Source: UBA668 sp963720695 (GTDB taxonomy: Bacteria > Actinomycetota > Acidimicrobiia > Acidimicrobiales > Ilumatobacteraceae). From it: 64,000 bases of DNA. The notes below the pieces were generated by a model that had not been told where the DNA came from, did no database searches, and was given only the letters and a program-made list of their open reading frames with translations. Positions 9,242-19,000 of this stretch are shown in pieces (the first letter of the stretch is position 1; every line of letters starts with the position of its first letter). The position numbers and the translations under genes were made by a program. The DNA lies in the NCBI GenBank assembly GCA_963720695.1, contig CAVRGG010000004.1, forward strand, positions 1,311,695 to 1,375,694, written 5' to 3'.

Positions 9242-10621
9242 TCAGCCCGCGAACGCGACGAGCTTGGCGAGTCCCGCGTCGGCGTGCGCCGCGACCCGCG
9301 CCGCGGCGGCCTGGAACGCAGGATCGGCGCGCTGTTCGTCGCTGACGCGACTCGGGTTCAACGCACAGCCGTTCGCCCAGGCGGCGATGTCGGGCTCCGC
9401 GCCGAAGCTCGCCGCCGCTCGCGCACCGCGGAACTGCATCTCCGCCCACTGGGCTGCGGTGTTGCTGTAGACGTTGGGCGGGCAGAGCCGGTTGCGTTCG
9501 TCGTCGTCGTCGCGAGTGGCCTCGACGTAGCCGATGAGCGCCGCGTTGAAGCAGGGGAAGCCCGCCCTGCTGGTCTGCAGCGTGATCCGGTCCGCTCCCC
9601 AGATGGGGACCATCGGCGGGTACTGCAATCCCGAAGCCGCACAGTGCACGACGAGGGCGTCGCGGGCGATGGGCACGTCGCCCTCGGCCATCACCAGTCG
9701 ATCACGCTCGACGTGGCGGATGTGTCCCCCGCGAACGACCCGTTCGATGCTGCGCAACAGATCGAGCTCCCAGGTCGCGAGTGTTGGCGTCTTGGCCATC
9801 GTCGGGACCACCCCAGGATCGATGCGCAACAGCACCCCTGCTTCCTCGAGGCGGAGGAAGGCGTCGTCCATCGTGTCGGCCACTGCGGCGGCCGCATAGA
9901 TGTCGGCCGCCATCCCCGTGATCACCGCAGGATCAGGCTGGACGACGGCCCGGTTCAGCATCCACGGGTCGCGGGGCCGGACCCACACGATCCTCTCCGG
10001 CGCGACACCATTGCCGAGCAGCCACACGATGGCGTCGGTGGCGGTCTTGCCGGAGCCGACGATGACGTACTCCTCCGGAACGTCGATCTGCCGCGCGAGG
10101 TCGTTCACCGCGACGACACTCACGCCGTCCGCAGCGCCGAACGGTGCCGGCGTGGTCGCGGGGATCGTGGGGGCGAGATACGTCGCATCGACCACGCGCC
10201 GACGTACCCGGATCCGCACCTCCTCGCCGGACACACGGGACATCGCGACGTGATCCTCGCCGTCGTGTCGGTGGTCGTGGCCGGACAGGAAGGTCACCTT
10301 CCCGGAGGGGAGGAAGCGCCGCTGCATCACCGTGTCGTAGTAGCCGCAGATCTCGCCCACGCTGGCGCGCTCGTGGAGACCACGCTCCGGCCCGAACTCC
10401 TGCTTCGTCCCGGCGCCGAGTTCGGTCGAGGCGACGCCGTAGAACAGCGACGCCTGGTGCAGCCGGACGAACGGGTACGCGTCGAGCCAGTGCCCGCCGG
10501 GCGCGTGACGGCGGTCGACCAAGGTCACGTGTACGTCGGCGTGATCGATGAGCGCATCGGTGAATGCCATGCCCATCGCCCCTGCACCCACGACGAGGTA
10601 GTCGGTGTCGATCGTCCGCAC
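9242..10621 (-). CDS. FAD-dependent monooxygenase / NAD(P)-binding flavoprotein
   Basis: The 459-residue protein begins with a dinucleotide-binding motif GAGAMG (12-17) for FAD and carries a second Rossmann signature around VIVGSGKTATDAIVWLL for NAD(P). The HWLDAYPFVRLHQASLFYG segment resembles the substrate-side loop of flavin-containing or Baeyer-Villiger-type monooxygenases. It is likely cytosolic and oxidises a small organic molecule. It starts at GTG 10621. It converges with the LLM gene, leaving 24 bp between the stops. Confidence 0.78.
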   Translation of the reverse strand: MRTIDTDYLVVGAGAMGMAFTDALIDHADVHVTLVDRRHAPGGHWLDAYPFVRLHQASLFYGVASTELGAGTKQEFGPERGLHERASVGEICGYYDTVMQRRFLPSGKVTFLSGHDHRHDGEDHVAMSRVSGEEVRIRVRRRVVDATYLAPTIPATTPAPFGAADGVSVVAVNDLARQIDVPEEYVIVGSGKTATDAIVWLLGNGVAPERIVWVRPRDPWMLNRAVVQPDPAVITGMAADIYAAAAVADTMDDAFLRLEEAGVLLRIDPGVVPTMAKTPTLATWELDLLRSIERVVRGGHIRHVERDRLVMAEGDVPIARDALVVHCAASGLQYPPMVPIWGADRITLQTSRAGFPCFNAALIGYVEATRDDDDERNRLCPPNVYSNTAAQWAEMQFRGARAAASFGAEPDIAAWANGCALNPSRVSDEQRADPAFQAAAARVAAHADAGLAKLVAFAG

Positions 10622-10739
10622 GTTGCCGCACCTCCCGCCGGACGACGACGGTCCCGGCGTGGCACCACTTTGTCAGTTCCAACCCGGGGTGATGGTCAGC
10701 CACACCCTGGAAGCACGCCGGCTAGCGTCCGATTCCGCC

Positions 10740-13700
10740 TCACGCGTCGCAGGTGGCGCGATAGTCGGCGAGGGTGCCGATGTACCGCTGCCACTCGTCG
10801 GGGGTCAGGTTTCGGCCGGCGAGGCGGCAGGCTGCGTGCTCCCACACCACAGGGTCGAGTGACCATGTGGCCGTTCCCGTCGTACTCGCCACCGCCATCT
10901 CGCGGCCGTTCGGCGCGACCGCCAAGCCTTCGTCGGGGTCAGGTCGTCCCGTAGGGATCGGCCCGCCGATCGGCAGCATGGTGGCAACATCGATGACCTG
11001 CACCGCGTCGGTGGTGCGCACGACCAGCACCTCACCCTTCTCGTCAAACTCGATGTCCTGCACGCGAGCCCCCGGAAGGCGAACAGCGGCGCCGATCGGC
11101 TGAAGGTCGTCGAGCCTGCGGATCTCCATCGTGCCGTCCACCCTGGCGGTGGCGACGAGATCGTGGGCGCTCATGCCCACCTCCAGCACCCCTTCGAGAG
11201 GACCGACGAGTCGGCGCCCCGTGCTGACCTCGTACATCGAGAGGCCGCTCGCATCGGTCAGGAGGACACGCGTTCCGTCGGACGAGAGGGCCGCAGATCT
11301 GGGGAGGCCGTTCGGAAGATCGATCGAGGACCACTTGCCGGCGGCGTCGAGGACGGTGTTCGTTCCGTCGAAATGCCAGACGATGAGCAACCTGGCTCCC
11401 GCGCCATAGACAGGGAGCGCTGGAGACGGGAAACTCGGCGGATCGTCCGCGATCTGGCGCTGCTTGGTGAGGACGTCGTAATAGCCGATGGTTCCGTCGA
11501 GGAAGACGGACGCGATCCGGTCGGGGCCGGCCCAGGTGCTCGGGCCCAAGCCGTCGAGGGCGTCGATGATCCCGCCGGCCCGCAGATCGAGAACCTCCGC
11601 CGGCAGGAATGGCAGGGTGGGTCGATCCAACCGATACACGAGCAGACGATCGCGCGAAAGGTACGCAAAGGGGGTGGTGCGCGGCCCAAGCTCTGTCGTC
11701 ACAGGTCCGGAGCCGTCGAACTGCCACTCGCCCACCACGGGATCGACCCCGGAGACGGCGACGACCGAGCCCGTCGGGGTGATCGCCAGTTCCACAACGC
11801 TGCCGAGCTGCGCATCGAGGCGAGCGGCGCCGTCGGTCTCTCCTGTTGCGGCGCGGTACGACGTGAGCCCGCCGAAGAACCCGGTGCAACGGAGGGTGTC
11901 GTCGGCTGCGACGAAGGCGATGTGCACGCATTCCCTCACGTCGTCCACCGACCACAGCAACGCTCCGGTACGCAGGTCCCATGCCTCGACGGTCGACGCC
12001 GATTCGGCCGAGATGTCCGATGGATCGGTGTACCCGTTGCCGAACAACGTCGCCCCATCGGCACTCATCACCAGCGAGGTCGTGACGGGGATCTTCCCCT
12101 CATGGCCGTTCAGTTCGCGGATTTGTCGCAGCGAGGGAAGCTCCAGCATCCGAACGTCGCCGTCCTGTGACGACACGACGATTCTGTCATCGCCATCGAA
12201 CATCGCGGCTGCCGTGCCACCGAGCACACGACCGGTCGTGTTGACTCGCCCCTCGACGCGACCGATCTCGGCACCGTTCACCGACAGGACGGTCACCTCG
12301 CCCTTCGTTCCACCCGCGACTGCGACATGACGGCCGTCCGGGCTCATCGCCACACCCGTCGCGTCGACCTGCATGTCGACGACGCGTCGTTGCTCGCCGA
12401 GGTCGTACACGATGAGCCGCGCACGCTGACCTTGCCCGTCGACGAGTCTGGCGAGCAGCGCACCGTCCGCCGTCGTCGCCAGGCCGAGGGTCGGCGCCAG
12501 GGGGTCGCTGTCGATGATCTGCGGGGTGGCCCTCGCTGTCGATGAATCCGCGTGCCTCAGATCGGAGCGCCCGAGCACACCGTCCGCGGTCGCATGGACG
12601 AGCGATCCGTCCGGCATGATCTGCGCAGCCTCGATCTTCGAGCCGAGGTCGAGCCAGTGGTAGCCGACGAAACCCGGTGACTCGGTGAACAACGAGAACA
12701 GCGCACTGGCCGTGTCGGCCGACGGCGAGATCCGGTGTGCCTCGACGGCCAGCAGGGAGGCGAGAGCGCGATCCGAAGCACGCAGACGCGACGCATCGGC
12801 GAGCAGCGCGCGAAGGTTCGATTGCCGTGCGGCGCTCTCGGCGCGATCTCGAGCCGCCGACGCGCTGCTGGCCTGGATCTTGGCGAGGACTCCGGCCGTG
12901 AGTGCCACCACGAGCAGCACGGCGATCGCCGTCAACCTCCGGCGCAGCCTCCGGTGCTGTCGTTCCCGTTGCGCGGATTCGGCATTTTCCAGCTCGCGCG
13001 AGGCGACGACGAACGACTGCTCGAGCGGGGTCACCCGGCGACGTCCGGCCGCGGCGAGTACCTCCTCTGCCAATGCCAACCGACCACCGCGGTACAGATC
13101 GGAGTCCAACCGGCCAGCGCCCTCCCAGGCCAGCGCCGCGGCGCCCAGCCGCTGTCGTTGCAGCATCCAGTCGCGGTCCTCGTCGAGCCATTCGCGAAGA
13201 CGTCCCCACTGGGTGAGCAGGGCTGCGTGGGCCACCTCGATGGTCGGTTCCCTGCTGATCGGGTCTCGATCGACGGTGAGCAGACGCTCGGTGACGAGCA
13301 CCTCGATCACGGCGTCGTCATCGAGCTCGAACTCGCCTCTGCGCGCCCGCTGGCAACTGTCGTCGCTGCCCTCCCCTGGGACCACCAGGCGCTCGAACAG
13401 CTGGCGGACCACAGCCTGCCGCGAGTCGTCGAACGAGGCCATCACTTCCTCCGCGCGGCTGGCGATGGCACCCGAAGCTCCGCCCATCGCGCGATAGGCC
13501 GCGGTCGTCATCACGCCACGTTCCTGGCGGCGGTACAGCTCGGTGAGCGCGAACTGCAACATCGGCAACGCACCCCGGGCACCGGCGACATCGTCGGTGA
13601 TCTGCTCGGCAAGACCAGGCTCGAACTGCACCCCACGGGAGACGGCCGGCTCGGTGATCGCCTGGCGCAGCTCGGTCGTGGTCAGCGGTGTCACCAGGAA

Positions 13701-15801
13701 CGCTCCGTCGCGCACCAGCGGACCGGCCACTGGATCTGCCAAAGGCCGATCGAAATGGTCAGCTCGTATCGCAGCGATCACGCGCACGTTGGACGCGCAG
13801 TCGGCACAGGCCGCGAGGAACTCCGTGCGCGACTCGGGATCAGACAGCGCCCAGGTCTCCTCGAACTGATCGACGATCACGACGAGCTGCGTCTCGGCTT
13901 CGGCGGCGACGGATCGAAGTTGCTCTCGGACTGGAACGGGACCGTGATCGGACACGGCGACCCCGAGCAGCCCGGATCGCAGCCGGTCCGCAGGATCTTC
14001 GCCGGGTGCCATCGAAACCACACGCGCGGCCGCAGCGCGCGAGTCGTGGGATGAGACCGGCGTGAAGGAGTGAGCTCTTCCCGGACCCTGACGGTCCGAC
14101 CACCACGATGAACGGTGACGAGTCGACGCGCTGGGAGAGTTCGTCGACGAGGGCGCCACGACCGTGGAAGTCCGCAGCATCGAACTCGGCGAACGGACGC
14201 AGGCCCTTGTAGGGGTTGGTGGCCATCGCCGACGCGTCCACCTGGCCGTCCCGGACCACGACGGCACCCAGCTCGGCCGACGCGTCGGTGGGGCTTCCCG
14301 ACGCCAGGAGCCAGGCGTCGACCAGTTCGGCCACCGAGGCGAAGCGATCCTCAGCCCGGGCCGCAGTTGCCCGCTGGAGCACGAGATCGAGCGCGACCGG
14401 AAGGTCCTGCCGCCACGGCGCAAGGGGCGGCAGTGTGCGTTCGGGCAGATAGCCGACCGATCCCGAGCTCCGGACACCTGCGAACGGCGGGATGCCGGTC
14501 AGCATCTCCCACGCCGTCACGGCCAGTCCGAACTGATCCCTGGACAATGGAGCGGATCCGTCGTGTGCCGTGTCCGACGCGATCCCGAAGTCAGCGAGGT
14601 AATGGTGATCGGCTTCATCGAGCAGCACGTTGGCCGGCTTCACATCGCCGTGGACCACGCCCACGGAGTGGGCACACACGAGCGCGCCGCCGACCTCGAC
14701 GATCAAACGAGTGACTCGCTCCACCGGCCATGCGCCCGACTTCGCAACCATTCGGTCGGCACTGCCGCCCCGCATCCAACGAAAGACGAGGTAGGCCCCC
14801 GCTGGTTCACGCCAGAAGTCGTACAACGGCACGATGTGTGGATGCTCGAGGCGCGACACGATCTGCGCCTCGATCTCGAAGCGCTGCACGAACGTCGACG
14901 CGTCGGCCAACTCCGGCCTGATCACCTTGACGGCGACATCCCGACCGATACCTGGCTGGGTGCCGCGGTACACCTGCGATGCGGCACCCTCCCCGAGTCG
15001 CTCGTGGAGCACGTAGCCGCGCAACTCCTGTCCAGCACGTGTCACCGCACCGGTGTCGTCACTCGCAATCGAACGATCGAGCATCACCAGGGATGCTGAC
15101 GGAGCCAGCCCGGTTTCGTCGGCAAGGCGATTCCGGTACTGATGGAACGCCCGCAGTGCGTCGACCTTGCGCCCCGCCTCGGAGAGGGCCCGCAGATAGA
15201 GCACCATCGTTCGTTCGCGCTGTGAGTGGGCCGCCACCATCTCCTCCAGCTCCGAGATGGCGACGTTCGGCTCACCATTGAGGAGAAGGGCCGCCGCTCG
15301 ATCCTCCCGCGCCACCAGCCTCAGCTCCTCCAGGCGTGACGCTGAAGGCAACGCCCACCATTCCGTTGCGAGCTCGCCGAAGGCCGGACCGCGCCAGAGC
15401 GAGAGCGCCTCGCCGAGCAGGGCGAGCTGATGTGTCGGTGACGATCGGCTCGCGCTGTCGACCAGCTCGGTGAAGCGCACCGAGTCGACCGATCCCGGCG
15501 GAACGGCAAGGCGATATCCCGAACCGACAGTCTCGACGAGGTCGAGTCCGATCGCCAGCCGCAGGCGCGACACGTAGGTCATGAGGGTCCGGCGCGCTCG
15601 GTCAGGAGGCTCCGTATCGGACCACAGGATCTCGATCAGACGCTCGATCGTGATCGAGTGCCCGGGTTCGGTCAGCAGGGCGCCCAACAGGCGCCGCTGC
15701 TGCGGCCCGCCCAGCGCAATCGCAGCGTCGCCACGCCGTGCCTCGACCGGCCCGAGGACCCTGAACCCGACCTCCACCTGCGCTGGTCCCCCGTCGCTCA
15801 T
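10740..15801 (-). CDS. giant BTAD regulator - Ser/Thr kinase - nSTAND1 NTPase - TM - beta-propeller protein, frameshifted near 14048
   Basis: Read from ATG 15801 (which overlaps the upstream stop, ATGA), the domains in order are: an OmpR-type winged helix (about residues 10-90); a BTAD domain (about 95-245); a protein kinase (about 258-500) with VAVK (Lys about 291), HGDVKPANVLL and DFGIA all intact; an nSTAND1-type NTPase beginning NPYKGLRPF with Walker A GPSGSGKSS; a transmembrane helix near residue 960; and a C-terminal propeller of degenerate WD40-like repeats. The total would be about 1,686 residues. After GLIPRL the frame jumps by one base inside a GCGCGC tract at about 14044-14056. 5,062 nt is one base too long, consistent with a single insertion. 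Downstream the frame is clean to 10740. It is probably a membrane-tethered signalling regulator; its targets are unknown. Confidence 0.82.
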
Positions 15802-17108
15802 GCTCCGACGAGCACGTCGACCAGGGCTCGTTGGAGGCTCTCCGGTGCACCGCCATCTCCGTTCGCGTGCAGCACGATGGTAATCCCGCTCTCGGGGAGG
15901 TACAGACCGAGGGTCTGCGAGCCGACGCTGCCGCCGCGAAAGCCGATCGCTCGCACATCGCTGAGCTCGCTGATTTCGTCGCACAGGCAGTAGCCCTTGA
16001 TCAGCCCGCGGCCGACGAAGAATCCGCGGCCATTCCCCAGTCCAGCCTGGCCGGGATCGAATGCCAACGACCGGGCCGTCGTCTCCGGACCGAGCAGCGC
16101 GCCCGTGGCCACCGCCTCGGTGAAGGTGAGCAGATCGCTGGCTGTCGTGACGACTCCCCACTCGGCGAACCCGAAGCTCATGTACGCCTCGTTGGGCAGC
16201 ATGCTCATGGCCGCGGCCGACCCGTCGGGCATGTCGAAGACACCGTCCTGAAGATCGGCCGGCCGAGGACCGCCGTCGAACAGCGAGGAGTGTTCGAGCC
16301 CCAACGGGTCGGTGACATAGGTCTTCACGGCAGCTGCGAGCGAGTCACCCGTGACATCCTCGATCACCACTCCGAGCGCGACGATCGCCGCGCCGAAACC
16401 CGGTCCATTCGTCACCGAGTCGAAGATGCCAGGGGCGCTCAGCGGTGGGAGCGCGGCAGCGGCTTCCAAGATCTCCCCTGGCGTCCAGTGGTGTTCGAGA
16501 TCTGGCAGCACGAGGTCAACCAGAGCCTCATCGAGCGTCGGCATGCCGCTCGAGGCGTCGAGCAACATCTCGACGGTGATCGTGTCGGCCGCAGGGTAGT
16601 CGGGGACCCATGTGTCCAGCGTTGCCGCGGGGTCGAGCAGACCCTCGTCGATCAGGCGCAGGGCCACCATCGTGGTGAAGTCCGTCGACACGAAGGATGC
16701 GAGAAATCGCCCCTCGGGGTCGAGCGGGGCAGAGCCCGAGGGACCGTCGATGCCGGTGGCGATGACGAGGTCGGGCTGGCCGGGCACGCGCACGCCCAGC
16801 ATCACGCCGGTTGCCGGAGCGGCGCGTTGATCCGGATTCTCGTCGAGCGACTGCTGGACGAGCTGGCGCAGCTGCGGCTCCAGCGCCGACAGGTCAGGGC
16901 CGTCCACGGTGGCGGTCGTCGAGGCGGAGTCGGCCTGCGTCGACGTGGGAGCTGCCGTGGACTGCGGCACCGTCGACGGCGCCGGCAAGGTGCCTGGCAA
17001 CGAGCCTCCCGAGCCCCCGTCCGTGCCGCACGCAACGGTCATCATCGCGAGTGAGACGGCGGCGACCACCAGCTTCGAATTCTTCCTGAGTGCAGCGTGT
17101 GTGTTCAT
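15798..17108 (-). CDS. lipoprotein with beta-lactamase/serine hydrolase fold, catalytic residues missing
   Basis: The 436-residue protein has a lipoprotein signal peptide (basic N-terminus, hydrophobic core 13-25, Cys27 in TVAC) and a Thr/Ser/Pro linker, then a class C beta-lactamase-like domain (about 95-436). Overall landmarks align (LRLIDEGLLD, SSGMPT, IEDVTG, and LYLPESGITIVLHAN near the end). However, the SxxK position reads FVST (139-142), the YxN position reads VTN, and the final HxG-type motif reads FRGG, so nucleophile, Lys and Tyr are all absent. I infer a non-enzymatic ligand-binding or sensor role outside the membrane. Its stop overlaps the start of the giant kinase-regulator, which suggests coupled synthesis and a shared pathway. 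Confidence 0.82.
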   Translation of the reverse strand: MNTHAALRKNSKLVVAAVSLAMMTVACGTDGGSGGSLPGTLPAPSTVPQSTAAPTSTQADSASTTATVDGPDLSALEPQLRQLVQQSLDENPDQRAAPATGVMLGVRVPGQPDLVIATGIDGPSGSAPLDPEGRFLASFVSTDFTTMVALRLIDEGLLDPAATLDTWVPDYPAADTITVEMLLDASSGMPTLDEALVDLVLPDLEHHWTPGEILEAAAALPPLSAPGIFDSVTNGPGFGAAIVALGVVIEDVTGDSLAAAVKTYVTDPLGLEHSSLFDGGPRPADLQDGVFDMPDGSAAAMSMLPNEAYMSFGFAEWGVVTTASDLLTFTEAVATGALLGPETTARSLAFDPGQAGLGNGRGFFVGRGLIKGYCLCDEISELSDVRAIGFRGGSVGSQTLGLYLPESGITIVLHANGDGGAPESLQRALVDVLVGA

Positions 17109-17211
17109 GCGCCGATCGTCGAACGGCGGTGTTGCAATCTGTCCACAAGCGCCGACTCCTGACGGATGACCCTCAGAGATCAGCGGAGCGTGGGGCGCGG
17201 TTCGGGCACGC

Positions 17212-17670
17212 TCACGACTCAGGAGGACCGAGGTGGGGTTGCCCGAAGGGCCACGCCTCGGCGATCCACGCAGGGACGAAGTCGTCGAGCACCTCGTCGA
17301 GCGGGGTGCCGACCATGTCGTCGATCACCCACCAGGAGATCTCGGCGTCGGAACCTGGTCGAGACGGTGGATCGATGTAGATGCAACCGAGCAACGCAGT
17401 CTCCGCGGCATCGAGCACCGCATAGTTGAACGACTCGTGGGCGTTCGCCTCTCGCTCGTGACGGGCGAGGTCGGCCCGGTCCTGCTCGACGGTCATGGTG
17501 TCGGGGGGCCAACCCCATGCCTCGCCGTAGATCGACCACAGCCGTTCCCGGGATCCCATCACCGCCGGGTAGTCGATGTCGACATCGTCGGCGCGAATCG
17601 GCCGCAGATGGTGACCTGTTGGGAGTTCGACCTGAAGTGGATGGTCGAAGTCGTCGGGAAGCCAGTTCAT
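17212..17670 (-). CDS. GNAT family N-acetyltransferase-like protein
   Basis: The 152-residue protein begins MNWLPDDFDHPLQVELPTG and is preceded by a strong GGAGGAG ribosome binding site (complement of 17675-17683), which decides the ATG 17670 start. LRPIRADDVDIDYPAVMGS, a conserved FNYAVLD-LLGCIYIDPP pair of strands, and the acidic SWWVIDDMVG region resemble a GNAT fold, although the acetyl-CoA Q/RxxGxG loop is not obvious. It may therefore be a divergent or inactive member. Substrate is unknown. Confidence 0.6.
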   Translation of the reverse strand: MNWLPDDFDHPLQVELPTGHHLRPIRADDVDIDYPAVMGSRERLWSIYGEAWGWPPDTMTVEQDRADLARHEREANAHESFNYAVLDAAETALLGCIYIDPPSRPGSDAEISWWVIDDMVGTPLDEVLDDFVPAWIAEAWPFGQPHLGPPES

Positions 17671-17799
17671 GATGTCTCCTCCTGGTGGATCGTCGATGTC
17701 GCTCGCATGCTGCGTACCAGATGCGAGGGCGGCCGGGCGCTCACTCGGGCGCCCGGCCGCGCACTGCCGTCGCGGGTGACGGCAACGGAGCATCCGCCG

Positions 17800-18084
17800 T
17801 CAGCGGCCGGCGAGGTCGGCCGTCTGTGGACCGAACTCGCTCGCCACGACCGACACGACGTCCGCCGGAAAGCCTCCACGGCGCGCATGCTCGCGGATGG
17901 TCTCCTCGTCGGCGGCCTCGTGCACGCAGTAGACCTTGTCACCCGCGACGAAGCTGTTGACCCAGTGATACGGCACACCGAGCGATGCCACGGCCTCGTT
18001 CGAGGTGCGGGAAATCTCGGCGAGTTGCTCCTGGGTGAGCTCGCTGGCGTTGGGAATGTTGCGTTCGATGATGAATCGCTTCAC
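17800..18084 (-). CDS. DUF4242 protein (SCO4226-like, possible nickel-binding)
   Basis: The 94-residue protein starts at GTG 18084, preceded by AGGAGA, with VKRFIIERNIPNASELTQEQL. It contains the DUF4242 signature WVNSFV, DKVYCVHEA and IREHARRGGFP. The family includes SCO4226 of Streptomyces, described as nickel-binding, and forms ferredoxin-like dimers. A longer frame to 18174 lacks a ribosome binding site and is rejected. It is divergent from a His-rich exported protein, which makes a metal-related role plausible but unproven. Confidence 0.78.
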   Translation of the reverse strand: MKRFIIERNIPNASELTQEQLAEISRTSNEAVASLGVPYHWVNSFVAGDKVYCVHEAADEETIREHARRGGFPADVVSVVASEFGPQTADLAGR

Positions 18085-18103
18085 TGATGTTCTCCTTGTG
18101 TCC

Positions 18104-18119
18104 TCCACGAAAGCGTGGA
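18104..18119. promoter_or_regulatory. short hairpin/palindrome upstream of the DUF4242 gene
   Basis: TCCACG-AAAG-CGTGGA forms a perfect 6-bp inverted repeat starting 20 bp upstream of the DUF4242 start codon. It may be an operator or a 5'-leader hairpin. Only its symmetry supports it. Confidence 0.3.
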
Positions 18120-18216
18120 ACGACACGCATCGTGTGCCGGCGACAGCGGCGCCGCATCGGGAGCACCTCCCCATCTTCGACCCGAGCAGGCCGACCCGGA
18201 TCGGCCGCTGAGAATG

Positions 18217-18229
18217 GGGAATCGTTCCC
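18217..18229. promoter_or_regulatory. palindrome GGGAA-TCG-TTCCC in the divergent DUF4242 / His-rich protein promoter region
   Basis: A perfect 5-3-5 palindrome lies within the 223-bp gap between the two divergent genes and is a candidate repressor site. No local regulator gene is adjacent. Confidence 0.35.
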
Positions 18230-18307
18230 GATGTGCGGGCTGACGCCCATCCGTACCGTCCCAGAAGGGTGAGATCGGCTCACCCCTTCGCCCACGAAAG
18301 GGACGAC

Positions 18308-18958
18308 ATGCACACCACCAACCACGACCCGGGCTCCCCCACCGCCTCTCGGCGTCGCTCCAGCCGCGCGCTGCTCGCCGCCCTCACCGCCGTCGGCATC
18401 GTCGCGGTCGCGGCCGGCGTCGCGATGGCGCACGGCCCGTCGACGTCGGATGCGACCCACGCAGAGCACGCCGACCACACCGACCACGCAGGCCACGAGA
18501 TGCGCGCCGCGGACCAGGCGGCGGCGATGGTGGCCACCGCCCGATTCCAAGATGTCGAGGTCGCCGAGGCGGCCGGATGGTCGAGCACGATCGACACGCT
18601 CGGCTGTTTCCAGGACGCGACGAAAGGCGGGATGGGTGTCCACTACCTCAACGACGCGCTGATGGACGACGTCGTCGACGCCACGAAGCCCGAGGCGCTC
18701 GTGTACGAGCTGGACGCGCAGGGCAACATCATCGGGCTGGTCGCCCACGAGTACATCGTGCCCGTCGACGCGTGGACCCGGCAGCAACCTCCTCGGCTCT
18801 TCGGCATGAACTTCCACCGTCACCCGGTGCTCCCGCTGTGGGTGCTGCACACCTGGATCTGGAAGACCAACCCGACGGGCGTGTTCTCGGACTGGAACCC
18901 GGCCGTGCGACCGTGCCCGGACGGTGTCCCGATCTTCGGTGTCGACCTGCCCAAGTGA
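18308..18958 (+). CDS. exported His-rich protein of unknown function
   Basis: The 216-residue product has a twin-arginine-flavoured signal peptide (SRRRSSR, then a hydrophobic stretch 21-41 ending AMAHG). A spaced histidine run at residues 51, 54, 57, 60 and 63 follows. The mature domain carries MGVHYLND, EALVYE, VAHEYIVP, GMNFHRHPVLPLWVLHTWIWKTNPTG and FSDWNPAV. I recognise this as a recurrent actinobacterial exported family but know no function for it. The His cluster and the divergent DUF4242 gene suggest metal binding. ATG 18308 follows an AAAGGG-type site. Confidence 0.68.
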   Translation: MHTTNHDPGSPTASRRRSSRALLAALTAVGIVAVAAGVAMAHGPSTSDATHAEHADHTDHAGHEMRAADQAAAMVATARFQDVEVAEAAGWSSTIDTLGCFQDATKGGMGVHYLNDALMDDVVDATKPEALVYELDAQGNIIGLVAHEYIVPVDAWTRQQPPRLFGMNFHRHPVLPLWVLHTWIWKTNPTGVFSDWNPAVRPCPDGVPIFGVDLPK

Positions 18959-19000
18959 GCCGGTCGTGACCCCGATCAGCCGTCGACGCCCCGATCCGAG

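Noticed and set aside
9284..10954. 556-codon plus-strand frame
   Set aside because: Antisense to the flavin monooxygenase, which has clear FAD motifs; the plus translation has no domain character.
12735..14054. 439-codon plus-strand frame over the NTPase region
   Set aside because: Opposite strand of a conserved STAND/propeller gene; the codon pattern is complementary to it.
15798..17108. active class C beta-lactamase conferring resistance
   Set aside because: SxxK, YxN and HxG-type motifs are all absent.
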